A stretch of 34,473 bases of DNA from a virus: positions 1-34,473 of the IMG/VR virus record IMGVR_UViG_3300047476_000222; one strand, written 5' to 3'. Numbering within the stretch: the stretch's first letter is position 1; the number at the start of each line of letters is the position of its first letter. The notes under the pieces were generated by a model. The model was not told the DNA's origin. It did not search any database and saw nothing but the letters and a program-made list of their open reading frames with translations. Shown piece after piece: positions 1-7,553 of the stretch. Made by a program: the position numbers and the translations under genes.

Positions 1-325
1 ATACAATTATGGTGCTTATGGAGGCGGTGGCGGTGGCGGTGGAAGGGCAGGTTTAGCAAATTCATCGGGTGGTGCAGGTGGTACGGCTACTGGTGGAAAT
101 GGGGTCGCTGGCGGTTCAGGAACTTCAGGTGGAGAGGGGGCAGGTGGAGCAGGTGCAAGTACAGCAGGCAGAGGCGGAAATGGCGGCGGTTGGGGTTCAT
201 CGGGAGCGAGTGGGGTTACATCAACTTATGCAGGTGGAGCAGGCGGTGGCGGTGGATTAGCCGTAAGCGGTAACTGGTTAATTACTTGGGCTGCAACAGG
301 CAATAGGTATGGTGGATTAGGATGA
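1..325 (+). CDS. Glycine-rich tail adhesin, 3' part (continues from 33950)
   Basis: This is the C-terminal part of a tail protein whose 5' part lies at 33950-34473. The right end of the window leaves two bases (GG) of a codon. Adding base 1 (A) gives GGA (Gly), and the frame then runs open from base 2 to a TGA at 323-325. The joined protein would be 282 residues. This part is dominated by Gly-Gly and Gly-Ala stretches with scattered Ser, Thr and Asn, and ends in a short non-repetitive tail (SGNWLITWAATGNRYGGLG). Such glycine-rich modules are known in phage receptor-binding tips, where polyglycine helices pack side by side, so host recognition is the likely role. The family role is inferred. 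The stop overlaps the next start as ATGA. Confidence 0.8.
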   Translation, partial: YNYGAYGGGGGGGGRAGLANSSGGAGGTATGGNGVAGGSGTSGGEGAGGAGASTAGRGGNGGGWGSSGASGVTSTYAGGAGGGGGLAVSGNWLITWAATGNRYGGLG

Positions 326-585
326 TAAAAATAAAGCACGGTGTTTTAAATTGTCTAACAGGGCAATATGATTTTCTACAAAACAAATCTGATGTAGGTG
401 CTAAGATTATTGAAAATGCTTTAGCATTATATTTTGCTCAAACAAACGGGCACCATTACTATTGTGCAAATGTTAATGAACAAGGGCATGAAATAGAAAA
501 TGGTGAAGAAAGTTTTGGGACACAATTGCCTCAAGAACTTTTAGATACTTACATTGCTAAAGCCAATGAAAACTTATCAAATTAA
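322..585 (+). CDS. Small hypothetical protein after the tail adhesin
   Basis: An 87-residue protein of unknown function. The ATG at 322 overlaps the stop of the glycine-rich tail gene (ATGA), so it is probably translated by coupling. It is acidic towards the C-terminus, has a His/Tyr/Cys-containing stretch in the middle (GHHYYCANVNEQGHE) and shows no signal peptide or membrane segment. It overlaps the following cupin-like gene by 20 bp. Position suggests a role with the tail fibre or adhesin (chaperone or accessory), but nothing in the sequence proves this. Confidence 0.6.
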   Translation: MIKIKHGVLNCLTGQYDFLQNKSDVGAKIIENALALYFAQTNGHHYYCANVNEQGHEIENGEESFGTQLPQELLDTYIAKANENLSN

Positions 586-1108
586 ACAATTAGATATTCC
601 TGATACTTGGGATAATGTTGGAGCATTTTGCGATTGGTATATGGAAAACAATATGCCAATTAATATTCCAAAAAATCCTGAAGTGTTTTTATCAGATGAT
701 GCGACTGCGATATGTTTATTTAGGCATGGGCAATTTCAAGTTGAATTATATTTAATACATCCTGAACCTAAAGTCCCATTACATGAGCACCCGAATGTGG
801 AAGTCATTAAATTAAGATTAATAAAAGACAGCGCAATAGCCTCAAAGATTTTAATTAATGGTCAATCACATGGTGCAGGGTTTAGGCTTGAAGGTGAAGA
901 AATTGGATTCCCTTTGTTTGCAATTCAACATTGGAAAGAAGGTACTCCGACAACAGTTGCGGCTCAATGGAAAGGCAAGACAGTTGGACCAATGCAGGAA
1001 AACTTAATTAAACGATTTCATCCTGATGCTCTGGTAATTGATGGGTATGCTGATATAACTAAGACAATGAATTACCTAGAGGAAATAAAAAATGCCAAGA
1101 GTGCTTGA
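566..1108 (+). CDS. Cupin-like protein
   Basis: About 180 residues starting at ATG 566; an upstream TTG at 554 in the same frame is possible but less likely. The segment PEPKVPLHEHPNVEVIK contains HxHx3E, the metal-binding signature of cupin motif 1. A later GFPLFAIQHW resembles motif 2 (Gly-Pro followed by His). Cupins are small beta-barrels that bind metals or sugars and include sugar epimerases and dioxygenases. The substrate here is unknown. The gene sits between the adhesin and a methyltransferase plus glycosyltransferase, so a role in sugar chemistry or in decorating the tail is a reasonable inference. The cupin call itself rests on short motifs. Confidence 0.5.
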   Translation: MKTYQIKQLDIPDTWDNVGAFCDWYMENNMPINIPKNPEVFLSDDATAICLFRHGQFQVELYLIHPEPKVPLHEHPNVEVIKLRLIKDSAIASKILINGQSHGAGFRLEGEEIGFPLFAIQHWKEGTPTTVAAQWKGKTVGPMQENLIKRFHPDALVIDGYADITKTMNYLEEIKNAKSA

Positions 1109-1751
1109 AACTGAGTTAATGACTGATGATACCTCTGTTAATTTATATAACAGCGCATCAAAAAACAGTCCTCTTGCAAATATTTTTATAGAAGAATTAA
1201 ACAAACTTTCCTATAACCCTGCAAATATTTTGGATATTGGTTGCGGACCATGTAACTATTACAATGAATTAAGTAATTTATTTCCTAACGCCAATATTCA
1301 TGGCGTAGATGGTTCTGCAAAAATGATTGCCGTTGCATTGGGAAATGTCCCTGCACAAATTAATATTTCATTATCAACAATAGCAATTCCATCTGATAAA
1401 CTTTTATATAACAAATATGATTTAATTATTTCATCATTAGCGTTGCATCAATTTGCAGAGCCATCTAATTTTTGGCAAGCAATTAAAAAGCATGGAAAAC
1501 AAGGTGGAAAGTTTTTTGTTTTCGATTTATTAAGAATTGAAGATGAGAATGATATTAATGAAGTTGTTAATGCAATAAGTCCAATTAATGATGAAACATT
1601 TAAAAATGATTTTAGTTCATCTCTAAAAGCGTCTTTTACTCAGCTTGAAATTATTAATCAATTTAATTCTGAAGAAATTAGCGGTATGATTTTCACATTA
1701 GAACTATATCCAAAATTCAGAGTTATTTTTATCCATGGTGTCTTAAATTGA
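1092..1751 (+). CDS. SAM-dependent methyltransferase (class I, small-molecule type)
   Basis: A 219-residue class I methyltransferase. Motif I is clear (ILDIGCGPCNY, residues 46-56), followed by the acidic strand-2 end (GVDGSAKMI) that binds the SAM ribose. A post-I strand (LIISSLALHQF) sits where motif IV would be, and it lacks the DPPY/NPPY of adenine or cytosine DNA methyltransferases. This points to a small-molecule or protein substrate rather than DNA. The ATG at 1092 has a good ribosome site (GAGGAAAT) and overlaps the cupin-like gene by 17 bp; the stop overlaps the TTG start of the next gene. The tight cluster with a glycosyltransferase suggests methylation of a sugar or of a glycosylated tail protein; this is inference. 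Confidence 0.82.
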   Translation: MPRVLETELMTDDTSVNLYNSASKNSPLANIFIEELNKLSYNPANILDIGCGPCNYYNELSNLFPNANIHGVDGSAKMIAVALGNVPAQINISLSTIAIPSDKLLYNKYDLIISSLALHQFAEPSNFWQAIKKHGKQGGKFFVFDLLRIEDENDINEVVNAISPINDETFKNDFSSSLKASFTQLEIINQFNSEEISGMIFTLELYPKFRVIFIHGVLN

Positions 1752-2830
1752 AAATCGCGGTCTATGCAATTGCGTTAAATGAAAATAAATTTGTTGAACG
1801 CTTTTGCAACTCAGCTAAAGATGCTGACCTAATTCTTATTGCCGATACGGGCTCTAATGATGGCACACAAGTAACCGCTAGACAGCATGGCGCAACTGTC
1901 ATTCAAATAAATATTAAACCTTGGCGATTTGATAAAGCTAGAGATGCTTCGCTTGCTTTATTGCCTGCCGATATTGATGTTTGTATTTGTTTGGACTTGG
2001 ATGAAGTTCTTGAAGATGGATGGCGTGAAGAAATAGAGCGTGTTTGGACTAATGGTGCAACTCGTATGCGTTATATGTTTGACTGGTCCAATGGCATCAA
2101 GTTTTATTCTGACAAAATACATTCAAGACATGGATATTTTTGGAAGCATCCTTGCCATGAAACACTTACAAAAGAATATAGGACACAAGAAAAATGGGTT
2201 CAGACCGATAAATTATTAGTGAGCCATTATCCCGATGAAACTAAGAGCAGGGGTCAATATATGCCTTTGCTTGAATTGGCAAAACATGAAGACACTCATT
2301 GTGAGCGCAATGCTTTTTATTTTGCTCGAGAATTAGTTTTTACTCGTCAATGGGATAGAGCTATTACAGCTTTAAAAGAATATCTCGATATGCCAAAAGC
2401 ATCATGGGATTATGAAAGAAGCTATGCAATGCGTTTGCTTGGTCAGTCTTATGAAGCTATTGGCGATAATTTCAATGCGTATGTATGGCTAATGCGTGCC
2501 TGCGCTGAAGCACCTAATACTCGTGAAGGTTGGCTAGACCTTGCGAATTATTCTTATCGTTATGGCAATTGGTCAGAGTGCTACTCAGCAATTAAAAAAT
2601 GCCTAAGTATTACAGAGCGACAATTTGTATATACATCTGACCCGAAGGCTTGGAGTGAATTGCCTTATGACCTTGGAGCTTTTGCCGCATATAAATTAGG
2701 ACTATTAGATGATGCAAGGCTTTACTCAAAAATCGCTTTTGAGCATAATCCTAGTGACGAGCGTTTAGCTAACAACTTTAAAATTTTTGAAGCGACTGGA
2801 AATTATGATGGAATGGCAAATTCTAATTAA
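1748..2830 (+). CDS. Family 2-like glycosyltransferase with C-terminal helical repeats
   Basis: A 360-residue protein starting at TTG 1748, overlapping the methyltransferase stop as TTGA, so translational coupling probably allows the weak start codon. The N-terminal half is a GT-A domain: an opening strand and loop (YAIALNENKFVERF), the nucleotide-binding ADTGSNDGT (residues 32-40), FDKARDASL (61-69), and a metal-binding DLD (83-85) followed by DEVLEDGW. From about residue 190 the protein becomes helical-repeat-like (TPR style: AITALKEYL, LLGQSYEAIGDNFNAYVWLMRA). GT2 plus TPR architecture is known among protein-modifying transferases. The target could be the collagen-like fibre or adhesin encoded just upstream, or cell-surface glycan. 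Confidence 0.8.
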   Translation: MKIAVYAIALNENKFVERFCNSAKDADLILIADTGSNDGTQVTARQHGATVIQINIKPWRFDKARDASLALLPADIDVCICLDLDEVLEDGWREEIERVWTNGATRMRYMFDWSNGIKFYSDKIHSRHGYFWKHPCHETLTKEYRTQEKWVQTDKLLVSHYPDETKSRGQYMPLLELAKHEDTHCERNAFYFARELVFTRQWDRAITALKEYLDMPKASWDYERSYAMRLLGQSYEAIGDNFNAYVWLMRACAEAPNTREGWLDLANYSYRYGNWSECYSAIKKCLSITERQFVYTSDPKAWSELPYDLGAFAAYKLGLLDDARLYSKIAFEHNPSDERLANNFKIFEATGNYDGMANSN

Positions 2831-3050
2831 TGTGATTGCAATTTTGACAAGCGTAATCGGAGCGTTCATTGGTTGGTGGGTTAAATCAGTCCAAGATACG
2901 CAAAAAGAAATTTCAAAAGAATTGAAAGCCGTTCAGATTAGTTTACCTGAGCAATACATGAAAAAAGAAGATGTTAATGCTCGACTGGATAAGATTGATG
3001 CAGTATTAGAGCGCATATTTGATAAGCTCGAAACAAAGGCAGATAAATGA
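2808..3050 (+). CDS. Small membrane-anchored coiled-coil protein
   Basis: About 80 residues from ATG 2808; an adjacent ATG at 2805 is also possible, but GGAA at 2798-2801 is better spaced for 2808. The gene begins inside the end of the glycosyltransferase gene in another frame. The N-terminus forms one membrane segment (ILINVIAILTSVIGAFIGWW), followed by a highly charged helix with heptad-like spacing (KEISKELKAVQ, LDKIDAVLERIFDKLE). This topology is seen in small lysis-cassette proteins and membrane tethers. It opens the lysis block and overlaps the next gene by ATGA. No family was recognised. Confidence 0.6.
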   Translation: MEWQILINVIAILTSVIGAFIGWWVKSVQDTQKEISKELKAVQISLPEQYMKKEDVNARLDKIDAVLERIFDKLETKADK

Positions 3051-3481
3051 AATCGCTTGCCTATTTTTTAATCGGACTTGGACTTGGTGGCATGATTGCC
3101 TGCGCAATGGCAGAGCCAATAGTAACCGATTCAACAAGCAAAACAACAGTTAAATCTCCACCTGCAAGTGCAATATCTCCCAATATTACAGTCATCAATA
3201 ATGACATCTGCACAACTGGCGTATCAGGTTCAGTGCAAACTCAAATAATTGGCATTTCAACTGGCTTCACAGTTACAGATAAAAATTGCGAATTATTAAA
3301 GTTATCAAAAAATCTATATGACATGGGCATGAAGACAGCGGCAGTTGCTAATCTATGTCGTGATGGTCGTGTTTTTGAATCAATGTGGAACTCAGGAACA
3401 TATTGCCCGTATGATGGCAAGGTTGGATTAGAAGCAAAAGAATTGTGGATTGCTAACCCTGACAAAATTCCTAAGCCATAA
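3047..3481 (+). CDS. Secreted hypothetical protein with signal peptide
   Basis: A 144-residue protein with a classical signal peptide: Lys near the N-terminus, a Leu/Ile/Gly core (LAYFLIGLGLGGMIACAMA) and an AMA-E cleavage site near residue 22. The mature part is Ser/Thr/Pro-rich at first and then contains four Cys residues (ICTT, NCEL, LCRDG, YCPYDG) that could form disulfides in the periplasm. It lies in the lysis block, between a coiled-coil membrane protein and a NIDO-like secreted protein. It may act in the envelope at lysis or in superinfection control. No enzymatic motif is visible. Confidence 0.65.
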   Translation: MKSLAYFLIGLGLGGMIACAMAEPIVTDSTSKTTVKSPPASAISPNITVINNDICTTGVSGSVQTQIIGISTGFTVTDKNCELLKLSKNLYDMGMKTAAVANLCRDGRVFESMWNSGTYCPYDGKVGLEAKELWIANPDKIPKP

Positions 3482-3483
3482 AA

Positions 3484-4758
3484 ATGCTCAAGGCAATATT
3501 TGCAATATGCCTTTCATTCTTTTTGCTCACATCTAAAGCGGAAGTCATACAACATCAAATATCTGACGATGGCTATGTGCGAGTGCCATTGCAATTTCCA
3601 TTTCCGTTCTATGGTCAAGTATTCACTGAGAGCTATATGTTCTCGAATGGTGTTGTTGGCTTTTTAAATCCACAATGGAATAGTTGGTGCTGTTCGGGTT
3701 TTGATTTAACTAGAACGCAAGGCAGTCCGTTCAATTTTGCAATCATGCCTTTGCAAACTGACTTGCTAAATTACTCAGGAAGATTTTTAACTGAAGGTAC
3801 TGCTCAATATCAAAGATATAAATGGGAAAATATTTCTGAATTTGGCGCACCTCAAAATCTAAACACATTCGGAGTTGAAATCAGACCTAGTGGATATATT
3901 GGTATGCACTATGAGAAGGTCAATATTAATTCATGGCGACCAGTCACAATAGGAATGACAGGCGATACATCACTTGGCGAATATACGCAGTTCTATCATG
4001 GTCAAGGATTTATTGATAATGTGCCTAAGAGCTATATTGTCGAAATGACTGGGAATGTTTGCGTGATTAATCCATTGGCTAATCCTGCTTGCCCTAATTA
4101 TGCTCAGGCATATTTCACTCAGCAATGCTCAATCAATGCCTTATATGACCCTGCGTGTCCTAACTATGCTGAGGCTTATCACGACTATCAATGCACGCTT
4201 AGCCCTTTGTATGCAAGCGATTGCGATGGCTATGCTCAGGCTTATTTCACGCAACAATGCTCATTAAATCCTTTGTATGATAGAAATTGCGTAGGCTATG
4301 CAGAGGCTTATGCTTTGGCAAACATAGTCACGCCAACACAATCAACGACAGCTATTAGCGTTCAAGTTAGCAATAGCGGAACAGTATCAATTGAAACTCC
4401 ACTTGTTGCAGATAAAACAGTAAACGAAGTAATTACTAAAAAACCTGAAGTATTACAAACAACAAAACAAGAACCTGCAAAAGAATTGCCTAAGCCAACT
4501 GAGAAAAAGACTGAGGTTGTTGCTCAAAAAATAGAAAAAAAGGAGATGCCTAAAAATGAAATGGCTAAAAATGCGCCAACTATTACACAAGCAGTCGCTA
4601 TTAAGACACAAGATGCGCCAGTAATACTAGATACAGCCTATGCAAAACTCTTGTCTAAAAATATAGCAATCAAAGATAATGCAAGAGTTAATCGTTTGTT
4701 GAACTACAAACAAGATATATTACATAAGGAATTAGTCGATGAGCAGTGGCGAAGATAA
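3484..4758 (+). CDS. Secreted NIDO-like protein with tandem Cys-rich repeats
   Basis: A 424-residue protein. Residues 1-19 form a signal peptide (IFAICLSFFLLTSKA, cut before EV). Residues about 20-195 resemble a nidogen-like beta domain: FPFPFYGQVF followed by SNGVVGF, then aromatic beta strands ending YIVEMTG. Four tandem Cys-rich units of about 22 residues follow (CxxNPLxxPxCPNYAQAY type, ending TQQC). The rest is a Lys/Glu/Pro-rich low-complexity tail to the C-terminus. It has no catalytic motif. NIDO-like modules occur in adhesion proteins, so an extracellular or periplasmic binding protein is likely. It lies within the lysis block and its stop overlaps the next gene by 20 bp. Confidence 0.65.
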   Translation: MLKAIFAICLSFFLLTSKAEVIQHQISDDGYVRVPLQFPFPFYGQVFTESYMFSNGVVGFLNPQWNSWCCSGFDLTRTQGSPFNFAIMPLQTDLLNYSGRFLTEGTAQYQRYKWENISEFGAPQNLNTFGVEIRPSGYIGMHYEKVNINSWRPVTIGMTGDTSLGEYTQFYHGQGFIDNVPKSYIVEMTGNVCVINPLANPACPNYAQAYFTQQCSINALYDPACPNYAEAYHDYQCTLSPLYASDCDGYAQAYFTQQCSLNPLYDRNCVGYAEAYALANIVTPTQSTTAISVQVSNSGTVSIETPLVADKTVNEVITKKPEVLQTTKQEPAKELPKPTEKKTEVVAQKIEKKEMPKNEMAKNAPTITQAVAIKTQDAPVILDTAYAKLLSKNIAIKDNARVNRLLNYKQDILHKELVDEQWRR

Positions 4759-5188
4759 AAAACCTGACGAGCCAAAACAATTTGAGTTCAGCGTTGGCGG
4801 TTATAAAGTCAAATATTCAAATAAATTATTGGCAATTATTATCACAGTTGCTCCTATTCTTGGCGGTTCATTATGGGGTGCGTTTACTTGGTATGCTGAA
4901 GATGTGGCATTTAAAAAGAAGGTCAATAATTATGTTGCGCCTGATTTAGCTCCATTGGAAACTCGTTTGGCATTGGTTGAGGAAACATCAACTAAGACCA
5001 ACGACTACACTCGTGATATTAAAAATGACCTTAAAGCAGATATTCGTAAACTTGAAAAAGTCGTGGACCAAGTTGAGCGTGATACTAAGCAGGCACGCCG
5101 AGAGCAAGAGCAAGAGCTTAAACAATTTAAGGCAGATACAAATATCAGTATTCAAAAAGCATTATCAAACCCACTCGCAGGAAACTAA
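4739..5188 (+). CDS. Membrane-anchored coiled-coil protein
   Basis: A 149-residue protein. A charged N-terminus (about 28 residues) precedes one membrane segment (LLAIIITVAPILGGSLWGAF). A long charged coiled coil follows (LAPLETRLALVEE, IRKLEKVVDQVERDTKQARR). The topology, with a single membrane helix and a long helical periplasmic or cytoplasmic arm, is like that of inner-membrane spanins or tether proteins, but no spanin signature is visible. It begins inside the end of the NIDO-like gene and is followed immediately by a two-helix holin-like gene. Function unknown; a lysis role is inferred from position. Confidence 0.55.
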   Translation: MSSGEDKKPDEPKQFEFSVGGYKVKYSNKLLAIIITVAPILGGSLWGAFTWYAEDVAFKKKVNNYVAPDLAPLETRLALVEETSTKTNDYTRDIKNDLKADIRKLEKVVDQVERDTKQARREQEQELKQFKADTNISIQKALSNPLAGN

Positions 5189-5189
5189 T

Positions 5190-5459
5190 ATGGCACGCAT
5201 GACATCTGAAGAAATTGAAATTCGCATTTGGGCATTTATCGTAGTAATCCTATCAACAATGCTTTTTGTTATCGCTCTTGGCGTTTTGTGGGCGGTTGCA
5301 TTTGAAGAACAAAAGATGGAGTTAGCTCCTATTGATGGCATCTTTTTAGAAATTCTGAAAGCAGTTGCATATATGTCAATCGGAACACTTGGCGGCATTG
5401 CAGGTCGTAAAATTGGCAAAGTCGATGATGAAAAGGAAAAAGATGGACAAACTTCTTGA
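5190..5459 (+). CDS. Holin-like two-helix membrane protein
   Basis: An 89-residue protein starting at ATG 5190, just after the preceding stop; a longer reading from 4977 would overlap the upstream gene and is unlikely. It has two hydrophobic helices: a strong one at residues about 13-37 (IWAFIVVILSTMLFVIALGV) and a shorter one at about 51-72 (ILKAVAYMSIGTLGGIAG). A charged C-terminus follows (GKVDDEKEKDG). Size and topology fit a class II-like holin or antiholin. The next gene, which overlaps by 17 bp, belongs to another holin family, so the pair may act together. Confidence 0.6.
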   Translation: MARMTSEEIEIRIWAFIVVILSTMLFVIALGVLWAVAFEEQKMELAPIDGIFLEILKAVAYMSIGTLGGIAGRKIGKVDDEKEKDGQTS

Positions 5460-5940
5460 TTTAGTCAAAGACTATGCACCTAGCGTAGCGACTGCTCTTG
5501 GCGGTCCGCTTGCAGGTGCGGCAGTGTCACAAATTGCAAAACAGTTCGGAGTAGAGCCGACAGTTGATGCGGTGACTACTGCGCTTCAATCTGCAACGCC
5601 TGAACAGTTGGCTAAGTTGCAAGAGATTAAAGTTGAGGAATTAAAAGCTCATAATGCGAATACTGCTGATGCTCGCAAAATGAATACTGAGCTTCAATTA
5701 TCTAGTGCCGCATCATGGATTGCTAAAAACACTGGCTATGTCTTGGACTACATTATTGTTTTAGCAACTATGTATATGACACATAGATTATTTGGTGCAG
5801 GTGTCCCGCCTGAAAATAAAGAACTTGCATATATGGCTTTTGGTTCATTGCTTACTTTATGCGGAACAGTTGTAAATTTCCATCGAGGCTCTAGTAAATC
5901 TAGCCAAGATAAAACAGAACTTATGAAAGGCATGAAATGA
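5443..5940 (+). CDS. Holin, GTA_holin_3TM-like family
   Basis: 165 residues from ATG 5443, preceded by AAGGAAAAAG. The N-terminus (MDKLLDLVKDYAPSVATALG, then GPLAGAAVSQIAKQFG) and the overall pattern match the holin family named after gene transfer agent release. Following an amphipathic Ala-rich first helix are two clear membrane helices at about residues 98-114 (YVLDYIIVLATMYMTH) and 128-145 (AYMAFGSLLTLCGTVV). Residues 50-90 are polar and helical. Holins form the inner-membrane holes that time lysis. The gene overlaps the endopeptidase gene by ATGA, as expected for a holin-endolysin pair. Confidence 0.72.
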   Translation: MDKLLDLVKDYAPSVATALGGPLAGAAVSQIAKQFGVEPTVDAVTTALQSATPEQLAKLQEIKVEELKAHNANTADARKMNTELQLSSAASWIAKNTGYVLDYIIVLATMYMTHRLFGAGVPPENKELAYMAFGSLLTLCGTVVNFHRGSSKSSQDKTELMKGMK

Positions 5941-6389
5941 GTTTAAGTGAACATTTCACATTAGATGAGGCAACATATTCTGAAACAGCTATTCGTCTTG
6001 GAATTAATAATCAGCCGAGTGAGGCGCAGTTAGAAAACATGAGATTAGCGGCAATAGGCATGGAGCAAGTTCGAGCATTGACTGGTCCGTTGCGTATTAA
6101 CTCATGGCTTCGATTGCCTGAAGTCAATGTGGCGGTAGGCGGTAGCAAGATTTCAAGTCATATGGATGGTTGGGCTATTGATTGCAGTTCATCAAAACTT
6201 AGCCCATATGAAATCTGCAAATTGGTTGAAAACTCAAATATTAAGTTTGACCAGATGATTCATGAGTTTGGTCGTTGGATGCACATTAGTTTTGCTCCTG
6301 AAATGCGTATGCAAAAGCTCACAATCTTCAAACCTGAAAACAAATACAAGGCAGGCATCCTGACCGAAGCTGAATATCATTCAGCATAA
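5937..6389 (+). CDS. Endolysin: M15 family D-Ala-D-Ala-type peptidase
   Basis: A 150-residue zinc peptidase of the M15 type that cuts stem peptides or cross-links of peptidoglycan at lysis. The signature SSHMDGWAID gives the zinc ligands His75 and Asp82, and RWMHISF gives the third ligand, His116. The N-terminus (SEHFTLDEATYSETA) is typical of the phage M15 subfamily. There is no signal peptide, so release depends on the holin encoded just upstream, with which it overlaps by ATGA. Length is normal for a single-domain phage M15 endolysin. Confidence 0.88.
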   Translation: MSLSEHFTLDEATYSETAIRLGINNQPSEAQLENMRLAAIGMEQVRALTGPLRINSWLRLPEVNVAVGGSKISSHMDGWAIDCSSSKLSPYEICKLVENSNIKFDQMIHEFGRWMHISFAPEMRMQKLTIFKPENKYKAGILTEAEYHSA

Positions 6390-6471
6390 AAGGACAACAC
6401 TAAGGTTCTGAAATGCCACTTGTCTCCTTGGCTATCAGAGGTAACGGAAGTGAGAACGCCTTAGTTGTTGT
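6388..6471 (-). terminator. Branched hairpin terminator at the end of the minus operon
   Basis: On the minus strand, a long imperfect stem (ACAAC, ACTAAGG and TTCT pairing with AGAA, CCTTAGT and GTTGT) encloses an inner stem CACTT/AAGTG and a variable loop. It is followed by CCTTTT at 6388-6393. It lies between the converging endolysin gene and the last minus-strand gene, and its first arm overlaps that gene's stop codon. It probably stops minus-strand transcription. The interior is larger than a simple terminator needs. Confidence 0.5.
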
Positions 6472-6775
6472 AGCACTCTTTCACTCGCATTAAATAATCA
6501 ACTCCCATTTCTGTTAGCGTGACTACTGGTTGCGCTTTTTTAGCGGTTGGCGGTCTTAAACTGTAAACGCTGACAAGTCCTTTTAAATATGGCACTAAAT
6601 CGCCTCTGATAGTATTGCCTGCTACTCGCTCTTGCAAAATAATATTTTGAATTGTCGCTTGCTTGATAACTTTATGCTCATTGATAAGTTCTAAAATATA
6701 TTCAAGGCGGCAACAGGTAACGAATGGTCTACTAAATACTGTTTTTCTTAATTCATTATGTTTGATGATTGACAC
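6461..6775 (-). CDS. Winged-helix-like small protein
   Basis: A 104-residue basic protein, last gene of the minus-strand cluster. The middle has helix-turn-helix-like character (LEYILELINEHKVIKQATIQNIILQE, split by short turns), with a possible wing and a C-terminal segment (PVVTLTEMGVDYLMRV) reminiscent of winged-helix regulators. It overlaps the upstream gene by 28 bp. It may bind DNA and act as a local regulator, but no family was recognised. Confidence 0.5.
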   Translation of the reverse strand: MSIIKHNELRKTVFSRPFVTCCRLEYILELINEHKVIKQATIQNIILQERVAGNTIRGDLVPYLKGLVSVYSLRPPTAKKAQPVVTLTEMGVDYLMRVKECYNN

Positions 6776-7137
6776 TTAAAAACCCATTTAATTAATTCGT
6801 GATGATTGATTGTTTTATTTTTTACTCGTTGAGTAATTGCTTGATATTTTCTTGCTTTTACTTTTTCACGATATAAACGCTGTCGCTCTGAATCGCATGG
6901 CTTTTCGTAAACTGCATCTTTGAAATTGCCGCATCCATAAATAGGAGTTTTTCTATGAAAGTCCATTTGATATTCATAGATGTGAATTCGCTTTTGTTCT
7001 TTTAACTTTTTCAAGCTCACAATAATACAGGTTTTGCCTTTATTAAAATGCTCCATTAATTGAAGTCGATTCATTGGCGTGCGTTTTAATTGCTTAACAA
7101 TTGCATCTAATAAATCATTGCCAGTTAGTTTGCTCAT
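6748..7137 (-). CDS. HTH-like DNA-binding protein
   Basis: A 129-residue, strongly basic protein. Residues about 5-55 read as a winged helix-turn-helix (LLDAIVKQLKRTPMNRLQLM, then KTCIIVSLKKLKEQKRIHIYEY), in which the second helix and the following hairpin would contact DNA. The C-terminus is Lys/Arg-rich and helical (RQRLYREKVKARKYQ). It overlaps the YbcO-like nuclease gene by ATGA. It could regulate early or late transcription. Function is inferred from the fold only. Confidence 0.5.
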   Translation of the reverse strand: MSKLTGNDLLDAIVKQLKRTPMNRLQLMEHFNKGKTCIIVSLKKLKEQKRIHIYEYQMDFHRKTPIYGCGNFKDAVYEKPCDSERQRLYREKVKARKYQAITQRVKNKTINHHELIKWVFKCQSSNIMN

Positions 7138-7427
7138 AATATTCTGATGTGGTCGTTTTCAAATAGCCATCCAATAAAAGCTCGATGAGCTTCTTCCCAT
7201 TTTTGCTCTCGTTCTTCCCTGCTCCAATTTTTACCTTGGTCAAGTTCAGCGTGGCAGGTAAAACATAAAGCGGCTATTCGATAGTCATGCGCCTTTAATC
7301 CTATGCCCTTGCCATCACGCAATTGATTTGAATGTGCCGCAACAATAGTTCCGTCATTATGTTTTTTGCATATGCCGCAGGTATTGGCGGTGCGAGCAAT
7401 TTCTAAGAGTGTTTTATTGCGATACAT
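7134..7427 (-). CDS. YbcO-like (DUF1364) HNH-type nuclease
   Basis: A 97-residue protein like YbcO/DUF1364, small zinc nucleases found in lambdoid nin regions. Zinc and active-site positions are visible: C17-x2-C20, H32 in VAAHSNQLRDGKG, and C55-x2-C58-H59 in LCFTCHAELDQG. The family is a compact HNH fold that cuts DNA, probably branched or recombination intermediates. Its presence beside NinB and RusA fits a phage recombination cluster. The start at 7427 is the only plausible ATG. Confidence 0.8.
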   Translation of the reverse strand: MYRNKTLLEIARTANTCGICKKHNDGTIVAAHSNQLRDGKGIGLKAHDYRIAALCFTCHAELDQGKNWSREEREQKWEEAHRAFIGWLFENDHIRIL

Positions 7428-7430
7428 TTA

Positions 7431-7553
7431 TTATTTCTCATTAGTTTTATTTAGTTTTATTAATAAATAATGCAGGTATGCAAACGCTTTATTTGAATGC
7501 CAAGAATGACAATCATCACAACAAGTCCATCCAAGTTTTATTTTTTGTTTCAT
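7431..7553 (-). CDS. 40-residue Cys-rich small protein
   Basis: A small ORF of 40 residues whose ATG (7553-7551) overlaps the stop of the preceding 36-residue ORF as ATGA. Its N-terminal half has clustered Cys, Asp and His (TCCDDCHSWH), which could bind a metal. The C-terminal half is hydrophobic and basic (AYLHYLLIKLNKTNEK). It ends four bases before the YbcO-like start. The unbroken chain of overlapping small ORFs supports it being real; function unknown. Confidence 0.5.
   Translation of the reverse strand: MKQKIKLGWTCCDDCHSWHSNKAFAYLHYLLIKLNKTNEK

Noticed and set aside
69-260. Open frame with many Val/Gln/Glu residues
   Set aside because: It is an alternate-frame reading of the glycine-rich tail gene, which is open across the window junction and fits its neighbours.
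1092-1751. A DNA methyltransferase
   Set aside because: There is no DPPY/NPPY or Pro-Cys catalytic motif; the sequence resembles small-molecule class I enzymes.
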